Below the pieces are notes generated by a model. That model did not search any database and was not told where the DNA came from. It saw nothing but the letters and a program-made list of their open reading frames with translations. A stretch of DNA of 64,000 nt from Nocardioides sp. JQ2195 (GTDB lineage: Bacteria; Actinomycetota; Actinomycetes; Propionibacteriales; Nocardioidaceae): contig NZ_CP050902.1 in assembly GCF_012272695.1 (NCBI RefSeq), positions 3,038,001-3,102,000 of the forward strand, given 5' to 3'. Made by a program: the position numbers and the translations under genes. Positions 27,701 through 35,449 of the stretch are shown in pieces (positions within the stretch are counted from its first letter, which is position 1; every line of letters starts with the position of its first letter).

Positions 27701-28050
27701 TTCAGGCCGAGCTGGCGCATCGCCTCCAGCTCGGCGGGAAGGCCATGGGTGTCCCACCCGAAGCGGCGTTCGACCCGCTTGCCGCGCATCGTCTGGTAGC
27801 GCGGCACCACGTCCTTGACGTAGCCGGTGAGCAGGTGGCCGTAGTGCGGCAGCCCGTTGGCGAAGGGCGGACCGTCGTAGAAGACGAACTCGTTCTCGCC
27901 GTTCTCCCCCGCGTCCCGCTGCTCGACGCTCGCGATGAAGGTCTCGTCCTTCTTCCAGTAGTCGAGGACGCGCTCCTCGAGCTCCGGGAACTTCGGGCTC
28001 GAGGGGACTGCGGCGTTGTCGTCCTGGGACGAGGCCTTGGGGTAGCTCAT
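24709..28050 (-). CDS. ileS: Isoleucyl-tRNA synthetase
   Basis: The 1113-residue class I synthetase has the HIGH-type signature [11 protein letters not shown] near residue 70, a CP1 editing domain, the class signature KMSKS ([12 protein letters not shown]) in the catalytic core and a long C-terminal anticodon-binding region. It charges tRNA-Ile and edits valine. The length and the HYGH signature match the large eukaryote-like IleRS type seen in many actinobacteria. The ATG at 28050 follows AGGAGA by five bases; longer frames run into the T-box leader upstream that regulates it. Confidence 0.97.
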   Translation of the reverse strand: MSYPKASSQDDNAAVPSSPKFPELEERVLDYWKKDETFIASVEQRDAGENGENEFVFYDGPPFANGLPHYGHLLTGYVKDVVPRYQTMRGKRVERRFGWDTHGLPAELEAMRQLGLKTTDEIHEMGIEKFNDAARSSVLKYTGDWEQYVTRQARWVDFENDYKTLNPEYMESVIWAFKSLHEKGYVYEGFRVLPYCWNDETPLSNHELRMDDDVYKNRQDPAVTVGFVMEPTGDDPVLDGAHVLIWTTTPWTLPSNLAVMVGSDIDYVVVEAGVPGTESRARYLLAEARLPAYARELGDADGEFKVVGRYTGADLVGRTYAPAFSYFAGHANAFRIVAADDAVTTTDGTGLVHSAGAFGEVDKEVTDREGIEAVMPVGKDGRFTHPVDEYAGMLVFDANLQIMDHLKAATRGQTSEDTGAVTPGTILLRRESYEHSYPHCWRCREPLIYKGVSSWFVEVTAFKDKMLELNEQIRWVPDHIQQGQFGKWLANARDWSITRNRFWGSPVPVWKSDDEAHPRIDVYGSFEEIERDFGRLPRNAAGEPDLHRPFVDDLTRPNPDDPTGKSTMRRVEDVLDVWFDSGSMSYAQVHYPFENAEWFAGTDDSEGHFPADFIVEYIGQTRGWFYTLHVLASALFEKPAFSSVICHGIVLGSDGNKMSKSLRNYPDVSEVFDSVGADAMRWFLMASPILRGGNLVVTDQGIRDTVRQVLIPLWNSWYFFSLYANAANDGAGYDAQSCLGRTMENPLDRYLLAKLRQHVETMTQQMDAYDIAGACESTRTFLDVLTNWYIRRSRERFWSTGDDLDTDAFDTLHTVLEVLCRVTAPLLPLTLEEMWRGLTGGRSVHLTDWPSAEDLPADDELVASMDVVRDVCSATSALRKGASLRNRLPLSCLTVVVDSAADLSGFESIVSDEVNVKQVRLLDLADPEAASYGVSQKLTVNARAAGPRLGKDVQHAIKGSKTGDWSVADDGTVTSGGLALVEGEFTLETVAASGDDSATGMLPRGGFVVLDTVVTAELAAEGLARDLVRAVQQARRDAGLDVSDRITLTIGGDPLVLSAARTHESLIAGETLATTVLHDEGGAGDAGDGESGGADVVVGEGQKARVGVAVATD

Positions 28051-28074
28051 CGGGGTCTCCTGCGTACGTCGTAC

Positions 28075-28300
28075 AACTCGGGGCTGCTGCCACGAGGACG
28101 ACTCCCCAGATCTTGGGGCGACCGCGGTACCACCTCGCTTGCCATGGTTTCGGTGGTCGAGATTGTCGAGACCATGACCGCTTCGTTCACGGCTGTGACG
28201 GGCCTGACCGTCCGGTTCTAGTGAGGCCACCCGACTGCCTAGGTGACCCGTTCTTCCGGAAGCTCGCCGCTGATGACGGCTCGAACGCTGTTGCACCGAG
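28075..28300 (-). promoter_or_regulatory. T-box leader of ileS (translational, actinobacterial type)
   Basis: Reading the minus strand, a Stem I region with candidate Ile specifier AUC (28274-28272, in GUCAUCAGCGGCGAGC) is followed by a linker (GAACGAAGCGG), a Stem III hairpin (about 28175-28142) and the T-box core AGGUGGUACCGCGG (28135-28122). GCGAGG before and CCUCGU after the core can pair to form the antiterminator/antisequestrator. No rho-independent terminator follows; the ileS ribosome site is close by, as in known actinobacterial ileS T-boxes that act on translation. Uncharged tRNA-Ile should raise ileS expression. The 5' end is approximate. Confidence 0.88.
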
Positions 28301-28451
28301 GATAGCCCCGCCCCGGCAGTGGCGACCAATCCTTTGCGGCTGGCGCTGCTGAGGAAGCTCATCTCGCATCACGCAGCCGGCGTCGGGATGCCAGTCCTCC
28401 CGGCGCCGTTCACGTTTCGACGGTCGGCTCAGTCGTCTGGGCGGCCGACCG

Positions 28452-28464
28452 TAGAGTTGGCCCC
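28452..28464 (+). promoter_or_regulatory. -10 element for leaderless dapD mRNA
   Basis: TAGAGT (28452-28457) ends seven bases before the dapD GTG. Confidence 0.55.
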
Positions 28465-29409
28465 GTGACTGACACGACTTCCGCCCCCGCCTGGGGCCAC
28501 GGCCTGGCCACTCTCACCGCCGACGACACCGTCCTCGACGTCTGGTTCCCCGAGCCCGCGCTCGGCGAGGCGCCGGCCGACACCGCTCCCCCCGCCGCGT
28601 TGACCGCCCTCGAGGGCAGCGACGACGTCCGCGGCGTACGCCGTGAGGTCCGGCTGGTCACCATCGCCGACCTCTCCGCCGCGCCGGCCACGACGGAGGA
28701 CGTCTGGCTGCGCCTGCACCTGATCTCCAGCCGCCTGGTGCAGCCGCACGGCCTCTCCCTCGACGGGCAGTTCGGCCTGCTCACCAACGTGGTGTGGACC
28801 AGCGCCGGCCCCTGCGCCGTGGAGGGCTTCGAGCTCACTCGTGCCCGGCTGCGCGCCGCCGGCCAGCACGTCACGGTGTTCGGCGTCGACAAGTTCCCGC
28901 GCATGGTCGACTACGTCGTGCCCAGCGGCGTACGCATCGGTGACGCCGACCGGGTCCGGCTCGGTGCCCACCTCGCCGCCGGCACCACCGTCATGCACGA
29001 GGGCTTCGTGAACTTCAACGCCGGCACCCTCGGCGCCTCGATGGTCGAGGGTCGGATCTCCGGCGGCGTCGTGGTCGGGGACGGCTCCGACATCGGTGGT
29101 GGCGCCTCGATCATGGGCACCCTCTCGGGTGGCGGCAAGCAGGTCATCTCCGTCGGCGAGCGCTGCCTGCTGGGAGCCAACTCCGGTCTGGGCATCTCGC
29201 TCGGCGACGACTGCGTCGTGGAGGCCGGCTGCTACGTCACTGCCGGCACCAAGGTCACCCTCGAGGACGGGTCCGTGGTGAAGGCGTCGACCTTGTCGGG
29301 AGCCGACAACGTCCTGTTCCGCCGCAACTCGGTCAGCGGCGCCATCGAAGCCGTCGCGTGGAAGAGCCAGGGCATCGAGCTCAACGCGGCGCTGCACGCC
29401 AACGACTGA
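28465..29409 (+). CDS. dapD: Tetrahydrodipicolinate N-succinyltransferase
   Basis: The 314-residue protein has the actinobacterial DapD layout: a variable N-terminal domain, [20 protein letters not shown], then left-handed beta-helix hexapeptide repeats with [39 protein letters not shown] and [20 protein letters not shown]. It transfers succinate from succinyl-CoA to tetrahydrodipicolinate, the first step of the succinylase branch of diaminopimelate synthesis. dapD and dapE are divergent neighbours in M. tuberculosis; here ileS and its T-box lie between them. Confidence 0.96.
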   Translation: MTDTTSAPAWGHGLATLTADDTVLDVWFPEPALGEAPADTAPPAALTALEGSDDVRGVRREVRLVTIADLSAAPATTEDVWLRLHLISSRLVQPHGLSLDGQFGLLTNVVWTSAGPCAVEGFELTRARLRAAGQHVTVFGVDKFPRMVDYVVPSGVRIGDADRVRLGAHLAAGTTVMHEGFVNFNAGTLGASMVEGRISGGVVVGDGSDIGGGASIMGTLSGGGKQVISVGERCLLGANSGLGISLGDDCVVEAGCYVTAGTKVTLEDGSVVKASTLSGADNVLFRRNSVSGAIEAVAWKSQGIELNAALHAND

Positions 29410-29419
29410 CTGAGCTCCC

Positions 29420-30391
29420 ATGGGCATTCGTGGCTGGGTGGCCGGTGGAGCAGCAGTCGTCGCGGTCGTGGCCGGTGTCGCCATCGCGGTCGACCGGGGC
29501 TTCCCACCGTTCTCCGACCCCGAGGTGTGCACCGCCGAGGTGGACGGCCACGAGGTCGAGCTGAGTCTCGAGCAGGCCGAGAATGCCGCGCTGATCTCGG
29601 CGATCGGCACCCGGCGCGGGCTGCCGGCGCGCGCCGTCAGCATCGCCCTCGCCACGGCGTACCAAGAATCCAAGATCGTCAACCTGGAGGCAGGCGACCG
29701 CGACTCGCTCGGGTTGTTCCAGCAGCGCCCGTCCCAGGGGTGGGGCAGTCGCGAGGAGATCCTCAACCCCTACTACTCCACGAACGCGTTCTACGACGCG
29801 CTCGTGAAGATCGACGGCTACGAGCAGATGCGCATCACGGAGGCCGCCCAGCTCGTGCAGCGCTCCGGGTTCCCGGAGGCCTACGAGGACCACGCCGAGG
29901 ACGGCCGCGCGTTGGCATCGGCGCTGACCGGGAACTCCCAGGACGGCCAGTTCACCTGTGAGGTCAGGGGCACCCCCGACGACGAGTCGGACCGGCTCGA
30001 CGCAGCCGGGCTGACCGAGCGAGCCGCCGCGGTGCGCGAGGACCTGGAGGCAGCCTTCGGCAGCCAGGCCTTGGGCGGGTTCTCCCCGCAGGGTGTCGAC
30101 TCCGGGCACATGGAGGGCTCGGCGCACTACGAGGGCCGCGCCATCGACGTGTTCTTCCGCCCGATCGGTGACCCGCAACGCAAGCTGGGGTGGGCGATGG
30201 CCTACTACCTGGTCGCGCAGGCCGATCGACTCGAGATCTCCACCGTCATCTTCGACGACATGATCTGGACGGCACGACGTTCGGCGGACGGCTGGCGCGA
30301 CTACGACCCGGGTGACACGGCCGGCAAGTCACCCGAGACGATCGCCGTGCTCGAGCACCGCGACCACGTGCACGTCGACGTGCACGACTGA
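29420..30391 (+). CDS. Secreted wall-hydrolase-like protein (SLT-like plus M15/VldE-like domains)
   Basis: The 323-residue protein has an N-terminal membrane/signal helix (about 6-25). A lysozyme/transglycosylase-like region follows (ALATAYQESKIVNL, DSLGLFQQRPSQGWG, about 55-150). The C-terminal domain has histidines and aspartates of the M15/LAS-type peptidase fold (GHMEGSAHYEGRAIDVFFRP near 225-245, HRDHVHVDV at the end). Family members are often labelled 'heavy metal transporter', which the sequence does not support. A role in peptidoglycan cleavage is inferred from fold. It starts 10 bases after dapD. Confidence 0.72.
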   Translation: MGIRGWVAGGAAVVAVVAGVAIAVDRGFPPFSDPEVCTAEVDGHEVELSLEQAENAALISAIGTRRGLPARAVSIALATAYQESKIVNLEAGDRDSLGLFQQRPSQGWGSREEILNPYYSTNAFYDALVKIDGYEQMRITEAAQLVQRSGFPEAYEDHAEDGRALASALTGNSQDGQFTCEVRGTPDDESDRLDAAGLTERAAAVREDLEAAFGSQALGGFSPQGVDSGHMEGSAHYEGRAIDVFFRPIGDPQRKLGWAMAYYLVAQADRLEISTVIFDDMIWTARRSADGWRDYDPGDTAGKSPETIAVLEHRDHVHVDVHD

Positions 30392-30429
30392 GGCTCCCGC
30401 CCCGTCGCCACGCCGCCCCGGGCAACGTC

Positions 30430-30476
30430 CCGCCGCCGCCGCCGCCGCGTCGCCCCGCCGCCGCCGCCGCCGCCGC
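30430..30476. repeat. GCC/CCG triplet tract
   Basis: A nearly uninterrupted run of CCG triplets (broken by CGTCGCCCC) just before the 83-bp array. No gene covers it. It is a likely slippage site and may be unstable. Confidence 0.8.
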
Positions 30477-30705
30477 AACGTCATACGACGCGGCGCCCCC
30501 AACAACCACCACGTATGACGTCACGCGAGTCAGACCCTCGCCGCGCCGCCGCCCACCGCAACGTCATACGACGCGGCGCCCCGAACGACCACCACGTATG
30601 ACGTCGCGCGGGTCAGACCTTCGCCGCATCGCCGCCCACCGCAACGTCATACGACGCGGCGCCCCGAACGACCACCACGTATGACGTCGCGCGGGTCAGA
30701 CCTTC
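30477..30705 (-). repeat. Triplicated 83-bp terminator-bearing repeat
   Basis: Inverted-repeat arms CGTCATACG ... CGTATGACG occur at 30479/30512, 30562/30595 and 30645/30678, i.e. three copies exactly 83 bp apart. Each is followed by GTCAGACC(C/T)TCG, which in the copy nearest the flavin oxidoreductase gene is its last codons and stop (GCGAAGGTCTGAC on the minus strand). The unit is therefore a gene 3' end plus its terminator hairpin, duplicated downstream twice. Confidence 0.88.
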
Positions 30706-32825
30706 GCAGCGACCTCCCACGCGGAGTGGATGGCACCCTCGATGTAGTCGACCTGGCTCGCGTCGCCGACCACGTCCACGCTCCACCCACCGGACCGCAG
30801 CTCGTCGGCCAAAGGCGCACCCGAGGTGGTGCCGTCGGCGTGGATGACCACGTCGGCCGCAGCGCTGAGCTGTTGGTCACCGACGGTGAACTCGACCCGG
30901 TCGGCGGTGATCCGGGAGACGGACGCCTCCCGGTGAACGACCACGCCCAGCTCGCCAGCCCGGCGTACGGCGGTCCAGCGCCGTGGCATCGCCATCGGCA
31001 GGCCGAGCGCCTTGCCCGGCTCGATCAGGGTGACGTTGCGGCCACGCTCGGCCAACCACTCGGCGAGCTCCAGACCGACCAGCGACCCACCGATGACGAC
31101 CACGTCCTTGCCCAGCGGCAGGAACGTCTTCGTCAGCCGCCGGATCGCTTCGGGGCTCTTGGTGATCCCCGACAGCTTGCCGAGCCTGCCCATCGTGCGG
31201 AGCAGACGCGACCCGTCGGTGGCCCCGGCGCTGCCCAGGACGAGGTTGCGCAGCGTGTCACCCGTGTGCACGTGCGGCAGGTCGCCACCGGGAATGGCGG
31301 GGCGGGGCCGGACCGCTCCTGTGGCCACCACGACGTGGTCGGGCGCCAGCGCGCGAACGGTCTCCGTGGTGGCCTCGGTGTCGAGGCGCACCTCGATGCC
31401 CAACCGGGCGACCTCCGACGTCAGCCAGTCGAGCAGCCTCTCGTTGTCGGGCGTGGTGAGGCTGGAGAACCACAGCGTCCCGCCGAGCCGGTCGGACTTG
31501 TCGATCACCGTCACTCGGTGCCCGCGCTCGGTGAGCACCCGGGCGGTCTCGAGCCCACCGGGGCCGGCGCCGACCACCAGCACGTGCTTCTTGGCCTCTG
31601 CCGGCTCAGGCACCAGCGGTGGCGAGACGCCCAGCGCGGGGTTGACGGCACACAGGGGTGTGTCGTCCCAGAAGTTCTCCTGAACGCAGACATAGCAGTT
31701 GATGCACGGGCGCACCTGTTCCGGAGCCCCCGCCGCAAGCTTGTTGACCAGGTCCGGGTCGGCGAGCAGCTGGCGCCCCATCGCCACGAAGTCGGCGCGT
31801 CCCTCGGCGATGGCCTGCTCCCCCACGTCCGGCAGCACCCGGCCGACCGTGATGACCGGGATCCCCACGTGCTTCTTCACCTCGGCGGCCAGGTCGACAT
31901 AGGCGCCGACCCGGTTGGGCAAGGGGCCGTCGGTGAAGTTGGCGAAGGGGTTGCGACCCCAGCCGGTGACGTGGATCGCGTCGGCACCTGCCTTCTCGAA
32001 CAGTGCGGAGGCGGCGCAGGACTCCTCGTTGGTCAGGCCGCCCTCCTGACCGAACTCGGCGCCAGCGACACGCACGATGACGGCGAGCCGGTCCCCGACC
32101 GCTGCCTTCACCGCCGCGATGACCTCGCAGGCCAGCCTGGCGCGGTTCTCCAGGGAGCCGCCGTACTCGTCGGTGCGACGGTTGTCCCGCTGGTTGAGGA
32201 ACGCGCCGAGGATGTAGCCGTGGGCGCAGTGGATCTCGATCGCGTCGGCACCCGAGCGCATCACCCGGTCCGCGGCATCGACCCAGGTCTCCACCAACCA
32301 GCTGATGTCATCGGCGGTCGCGGTGTGGAAGGTGGGCTTCCGGCCGGCGGTCACCGAGCCCATCTTGGTGAGCTCCTCGATCGTGTTGTCGGCGAGGGCA
32401 CCCATGTCGACGGCGTAGTCGGGCTCCGAGGGCACCAGCAGCGGGCGGCCGTTGAGGGTGTCGATGCGGGCGACCTTGCCGTGGTGGGTGCTCTGCACGC
32501 ACAGCTTGCTCCCGGCGGCGTGCACCGCCTCGGCGAGCGCGGTCAGCCCCGGCAGGAACCTGTCGTCGGACAGGCCCGGCTCCTTGGTGCTCGTGGCGCC
32601 GACCGGGTACGCGACGGCACTGGCCCCGGTGATGATCAGGCCGGTCCCACCCGCGGCTCGGGCCACGTAGTGGTCGATGTCGGCCTGCTCGATCTCGCCG
32701 TCGACGCAGACGTTCATGTCCATGGCGGGCAGCACGACGCGGTTGGACAGCTCCATCACGCCGATGCGACCGGCCGAGAGGAGGTGGGGGTGGGCCTTTG
32801 AGGCGCTCTTCGTCTTCCTGGACAC
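30696..32825 (-). CDS. OYE-like FMN/4Fe-4S/FAD oxidoreductase (TMADH-like cysteine spacing)
   Basis: The 709-residue protein combines an N-terminal FMN TIM barrel (EIHCAHGYILGAFLNQ, 197-212; RRTDEYGGSLENRAR, 216-230), a cysteine cluster C374-x2-C377-x2-C380-x11-C392 for a 4Fe-4S centre, and a C-terminal FAD/NAD(P) domain (VLVVGAGPGGLETARVL at about 415). This is the layout of 2,4-dienoyl-CoA reductase and trimethylamine dehydrogenase. The C-x2-C-x2-C spacing is closer to TMADH than to E. coli FadH as I recall it. The substrate is unknown. The start is a GTG; upstream lies an unusual palindrome array. Confidence 0.88.
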   Translation of the reverse strand: MSRKTKSASKAHPHLLSAGRIGVMELSNRVVLPAMDMNVCVDGEIEQADIDHYVARAAGGTGLIITGASAVAYPVGATSTKEPGLSDDRFLPGLTALAEAVHAAGSKLCVQSTHHGKVARIDTLNGRPLLVPSEPDYAVDMGALADNTIEELTKMGSVTAGRKPTFHTATADDISWLVETWVDAADRVMRSGADAIEIHCAHGYILGAFLNQRDNRRTDEYGGSLENRARLACEVIAAVKAAVGDRLAVIVRVAGAEFGQEGGLTNEESCAASALFEKAGADAIHVTGWGRNPFANFTDGPLPNRVGAYVDLAAEVKKHVGIPVITVGRVLPDVGEQAIAEGRADFVAMGRQLLADPDLVNKLAAGAPEQVRPCINCYVCVQENFWDDTPLCAVNPALGVSPPLVPEPAEAKKHVLVVGAGPGGLETARVLTERGHRVTVIDKSDRLGGTLWFSSLTTPDNERLLDWLTSEVARLGIEVRLDTEATTETVRALAPDHVVVATGAVRPRPAIPGGDLPHVHTGDTLRNLVLGSAGATDGSRLLRTMGRLGKLSGITKSPEAIRRLTKTFLPLGKDVVVIGGSLVGLELAEWLAERGRNVTLIEPGKALGLPMAMPRRWTAVRRAGELGVVVHREASVSRITADRVEFTVGDQQLSAAADVVIHADGTTSGAPLADELRSGGWSVDVVGDASQVDYIEGAIHSAWEVAAKV

Positions 32826-32909
32826 ACCGGCACGCTAGGTGCACCCGATCTCCGACGGCGCCGGATGCCCCACTCAACGGGACAGCGGCACGGACGACCA
32901 GTGCGCAGC

Positions 32910-32985
32910 AGGCGTACGCCGACCTGTGCAGGCGTACGCCGGCCTGTGCAGGCGTACGCCGGCCTGTGCAGGCGTACGCCGGCAG
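32910..32985. repeat. Array of four GGCGTACGCC palindromes at 20-bp spacing
   Basis: The perfect 10-bp palindrome GGCGTACGCC occurs at 32911-32920, 32931-32940, 32951-32960 and 32971-32980, with 10-bp spacers (GACCTGTGCA or GGCCTGTGCA). The period of 20 bp is close to two helical turns, so all sites face one side of the DNA. It lies between the flavin oxidoreductase start (32825) and the dapC stop (32989). Confidence 0.92.
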
Positions 32986-32988
32986 CCC

Positions 32989-34128
32989 TCAGCCCAGGGT
33001 GGCCAAGCGTTCCACGGCGCGGTCGATGCGCTCGTCGGTGGCGGTGAACGCCACCCGCACGTGTTCGTGACCGGCGCTGCCGTAGAACGAGCCGGGGGCG
33101 ACCAGGATGCCGAGCTCGGCCAACGACTCGACGGTCGTCCAGCAGTCCTCGCCACGGGTCGACCAGAGATAGAGCGACGCCTCGGAGTTGTCGATGCGGA
33201 AGCCGGCCCGCTCGAGGGCCTCCTTGAGCTTGGCCCGCCTCGCCGCATAGCGCGCGTGCTGGTCGACCACGTGCGCGTCGTCGTCGAGCGCCGCGATCAT
33301 CGCCAGCTGCTGCGGGCCGGGCATCTGCAGTCCGAGGTTCTTGCGCACCGCGAGCAGCTCACCGACCAGCGCCGGGTCACCGGCGATGAAGGCGCAGCGG
33401 TACCCGGCCAGGTTGGAGCGCTTGGAGAGCGAGTGCACCGCGATGATGCCTTCGTGGCTGCCGCCGCAGACATCGGGGTGCAGCACGGAGATCGGCGGGT
33501 TGTCGGCGTCCCAGGACATCTCGATGTAGCACTCGTCGGAGACCAGGATCGTGCCGCGCTGGCGACACCAGTCGACCACCTTCCTCAGGTGGTCGACGGG
33601 CAGCACCTTGCCGGTCGGGTTGGACGGCGAGTTGATCCAGAGGATCTTCGGGACCGACGGCCCGATCGCCGTCAAGGAGTCCGCGGCGAGGGTGCGTGCG
33701 CCGACGATGGCAGCCCCCACCTCGTAGGTGGGGTAGGCCAGTCGGGGGAAGACGACGAGGTCTCCGTTGGAGACGCCCAGGTGCAGGGCCAGGCTGGCGA
33801 TCAGCTCCTTGGAGCCGATCACCGGCAGCACCCCGTCGAGACCGACGCCGGTGACACCCAGGGTGCGCGCCATCCAGTCGATGATCGCCTGACGGGTCTC
33901 GACCTTGCCGATGGTCACCGGGTAGCCCGGGCTGTCGGCCGCCGCGATCAGCGCGTCCTGGGCGACCTGCGGCGTCGGGTCGATCGGCGTACCGACTGAG
34001 AGGTCGACGATACCGTCGACGTGCTCGCGTGCGCGAGCGGCGAAGGAGGTGAGCTTGTCCCACGGGAAGTCGGGGAGTCGCCCGGACAACGGGTTCTCGA
34101 GAGGGCGCTGGCGCGCCTCCTCAACCAC
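32989..34128 (-). CDS. dapC: Succinyldiaminopimelate transaminase
   Basis: The 379-residue fold-type I aminotransferase has RLPDFPWDKL near the N-terminus, SPSNPTGK (167-174), SDECYIEMSW and the PLP lysine K236 (HSLSKRSNLAGYR). It makes N-succinyl-LL-diaminopimelate; the fdxA-dapC pairing matches Rv1177-Rv1178. The apparent GTG start at 34128 lies inside a copy of a dispersed hairpin repeat, so the first 13 residues (VEEARQRPLENP) are encoded by repeat sequence. A TTG at codon 14 (34089), next to the conserved GRLPDFPWD, is an alternative start. Confidence 0.93.
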   Translation of the reverse strand: MVEEARQRPLENPLSGRLPDFPWDKLTSFAARAREHVDGIVDLSVGTPIDPTPQVAQDALIAAADSPGYPVTIGKVETRQAIIDWMARTLGVTGVGLDGVLPVIGSKELIASLALHLGVSNGDLVVFPRLAYPTYEVGAAIVGARTLAADSLTAIGPSVPKILWINSPSNPTGKVLPVDHLRKVVDWCRQRGTILVSDECYIEMSWDADNPPISVLHPDVCGGSHEGIIAVHSLSKRSNLAGYRCAFIAGDPALVGELLAVRKNLGLQMPGPQQLAMIAALDDDAHVVDQHARYAARRAKLKEALERAGFRIDNSEASLYLWSTRGEDCWTTVESLAELGILVAPGSFYGSAGHEHVRVAFTATDERIDRAVERLATLG

Positions 34129-34130
34129 CG
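34092..34130. repeat. Dispersed hairpin repeat copy at the dapC start
   Basis: GGTTCTCGAGAGGG ... CCTCCTCAACCACCG matches both ends of the element repeated at 42023-42358 (GGTTTCGAGACG ... CTCCTCAACCACCG). The centre can pair (AGGGCGC with GCGCGCCT). It occupies the fdxA-dapC junction and supplies dapC's apparent start codon. Confidence 0.75.
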
Positions 34131-34133
34131 ACT

Positions 34134-34460
34134 TCAGTCGTCCTGGTTCTGCGGCGGGAGCGCTGCGACGAACGGGTGGTCCTTGTCGATCTCACCCATC
34201 TTGGCGGCGCCACCGGGCGAGCCCAGGTCGTCGAAGAACTGCACGTTGGCGTCGTAGTAGTCCTTCCACTGCTCCGGGGTGTCGTCCTCGTAGAAGATCG
34301 CTTCGACGGGGCACACGGGCTCGCAGGCACCACAGTCGACACACTCATCCGGGTGGATGTAGAGCATGCGCTTGCCTTCGTAGATGCAGTCGACGGGACA
34401 CTCGTCGACACATGCGCGGTCCTTGAGGTCGACGCACGGCTGGGCGATGACGTAGGTCAC
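34134..34460 (-). CDS. fdxA: Seven-iron ferredoxin
   Basis: The 108-residue protein MTYVIAQPC... has C9, C17, C21, C25 and C40, C43, C46, C50 in the spacing of 3Fe-4S/4Fe-4S (7Fe) ferredoxins, plus the long C-terminal tail (EQWKDYYDANVQFFDDLG). It is a low-potential electron carrier, homologous to mycobacterial FdxC/FdxA. The GTG is set by AGGAGG six bases upstream; the long frame to 34961 is spurious. It precedes dapC by five bases. Confidence 0.96.
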   Translation of the reverse strand: MTYVIAQPCVDLKDRACVDECPVDCIYEGKRMLYIHPDECVDCGACEPVCPVEAIFYEDDTPEQWKDYYDANVQFFDDLGSPGGAAKMGEIDKDHPFVAALPPQNQDD

Positions 34461-34505
34461 CAGATCCTCCTGAGGACTACTGAAGCTGGGTTGCTGCCTA
34501 CAGCC

Positions 34506-34518
34506 TAGTATCCGCCAC
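34506..34518 (+). promoter_or_regulatory. -10 element for leaderless acetyltransferase mRNA
   Basis: TAGTAT (34506-34511) ends seven bases before the ATG at 34519. It lies back to back with fdxA, which in contrast has a leader and strong ribosome site. Confidence 0.6.
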
Positions 34519-35436
34519 ATGGGTTCCGTCGGCGACTCCCACGACGTGGGCAGGCACACGCTCGGTCCGCACGTCGTCGGCAAGCGTGTCGTGGTGCGTC
34601 GACTGGTGCGCGGGGAGACCGGACCGACCGGGGGTCCGGCGATGACCGACCTGCTCGGCATCTGCACGTCGTGGGGTGCCCGCGCGTGTGTGGTGGCCCC
34701 GGAGTCGGGCCCCGAGGTGACGATCCCGCTCGCCGACATCGTCTCGGGCAAGCCGGTTCCGCCTCGCCCGTCCGTGCGGCACCGCGTGTCCGCCCGCGAT
34801 GCCGAGCTGCACTCGCTCACGATGTGGCCCGACGTCCCCACCCGGGCCCTCGGTGACTGGGTGCTGCGCAGCGACGTGACCCCTGAGGAGATCGCGCGTG
34901 CCGGCTCCGTGCTGGCGATGGGCGACCCCGGGATGCCGTACGCCGACGCGGCGGCCGCCACCGTCGACTTCTACACCCCCCTCGGCCGCCCGGCATGGGC
35001 GCAGGTGGTCGTGGACTCCGAGCAGGAGCATGCGCTGCGCTCGCTCGGGTGGGTGGCTGCCCGGCCCGACGAGGCCGACACGCTGTTCCAGGTCGTCGCG
35101 CTCTCCCGGCTCCACCGGGCGCTCCCGACGCCGCCCGACGGCATCGACGTCGAGGACGACGGCGTCCGTGCCGTGGCCGCCTTCGGCGACCGCGCCCGGG
35201 CCCGGGCCGCGGTCGACGACGACTGGCTCGGCCTGCACGACATCTGGACCTCCCCGGAGGCTCGCCGCCAGGGACTGTCCACGCTGTTGCTGGCCGAGCT
35301 CGTCGACTGGGGGGCATCCCTGGGTGCCACCACGGCCTACCTCCAGGTGCGCAGCGACAACACCGCCGCGCTCGCGCTCTACGAGCGACTCGGTTTCGTC
35401 ACCCACCACGCCTACAGGTACCTGGCCGCCCGTTGA
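34519..35436 (+). CDS. GNAT-family N-acetyltransferase
   Basis: The 305-residue protein has a non-catalytic-looking N-terminal half (VGKRVVVRRLVRGE, then LLGICTSWG) and a C-terminal GNAT domain with the acetyl-CoA loop TSPEARRQGLSTLLLAEL and LQVRSDNTAALALYERLGF. It should acetylate an amine; the substrate is unknown. A GNAT gene divergent from fdxA/dapC occurs in other actinobacteria, so the neighbourhood may be conserved. It ends 13 bases from the convergent lipase gene. Confidence 0.88.
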   Translation: MGSVGDSHDVGRHTLGPHVVGKRVVVRRLVRGETGPTGGPAMTDLLGICTSWGARACVVAPESGPEVTIPLADIVSGKPVPPRPSVRHRVSARDAELHSLTMWPDVPTRALGDWVLRSDVTPEEIARAGSVLAMGDPGMPYADAAAATVDFYTPLGRPAWAQVVVDSEQEHALRSLGWVAARPDEADTLFQVVALSRLHRALPTPPDGIDVEDDGVRAVAAFGDRARARAAVDDDWLGLHDIWTSPEARRQGLSTLLLAELVDWGASLGATTAYLQVRSDNTAALALYERLGFVTHHAYRYLAAR

Positions 35437-35449
35437 GCCGCCGGCTGGA

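Noticed and set aside
28050-28121. Rho-independent terminator within the ileS T-box
   Set aside because: There is a small CCCCA/TGGGG hairpin but no U tract. The layout fits translational rather than transcriptional control.
24817-28221. Very long plus-strand open frame opposite ileS
   Set aside because: It is the antisense shadow of ileS, common in high-GC DNA; its predicted residues are dominated by V/H/R/G runs and match no family.
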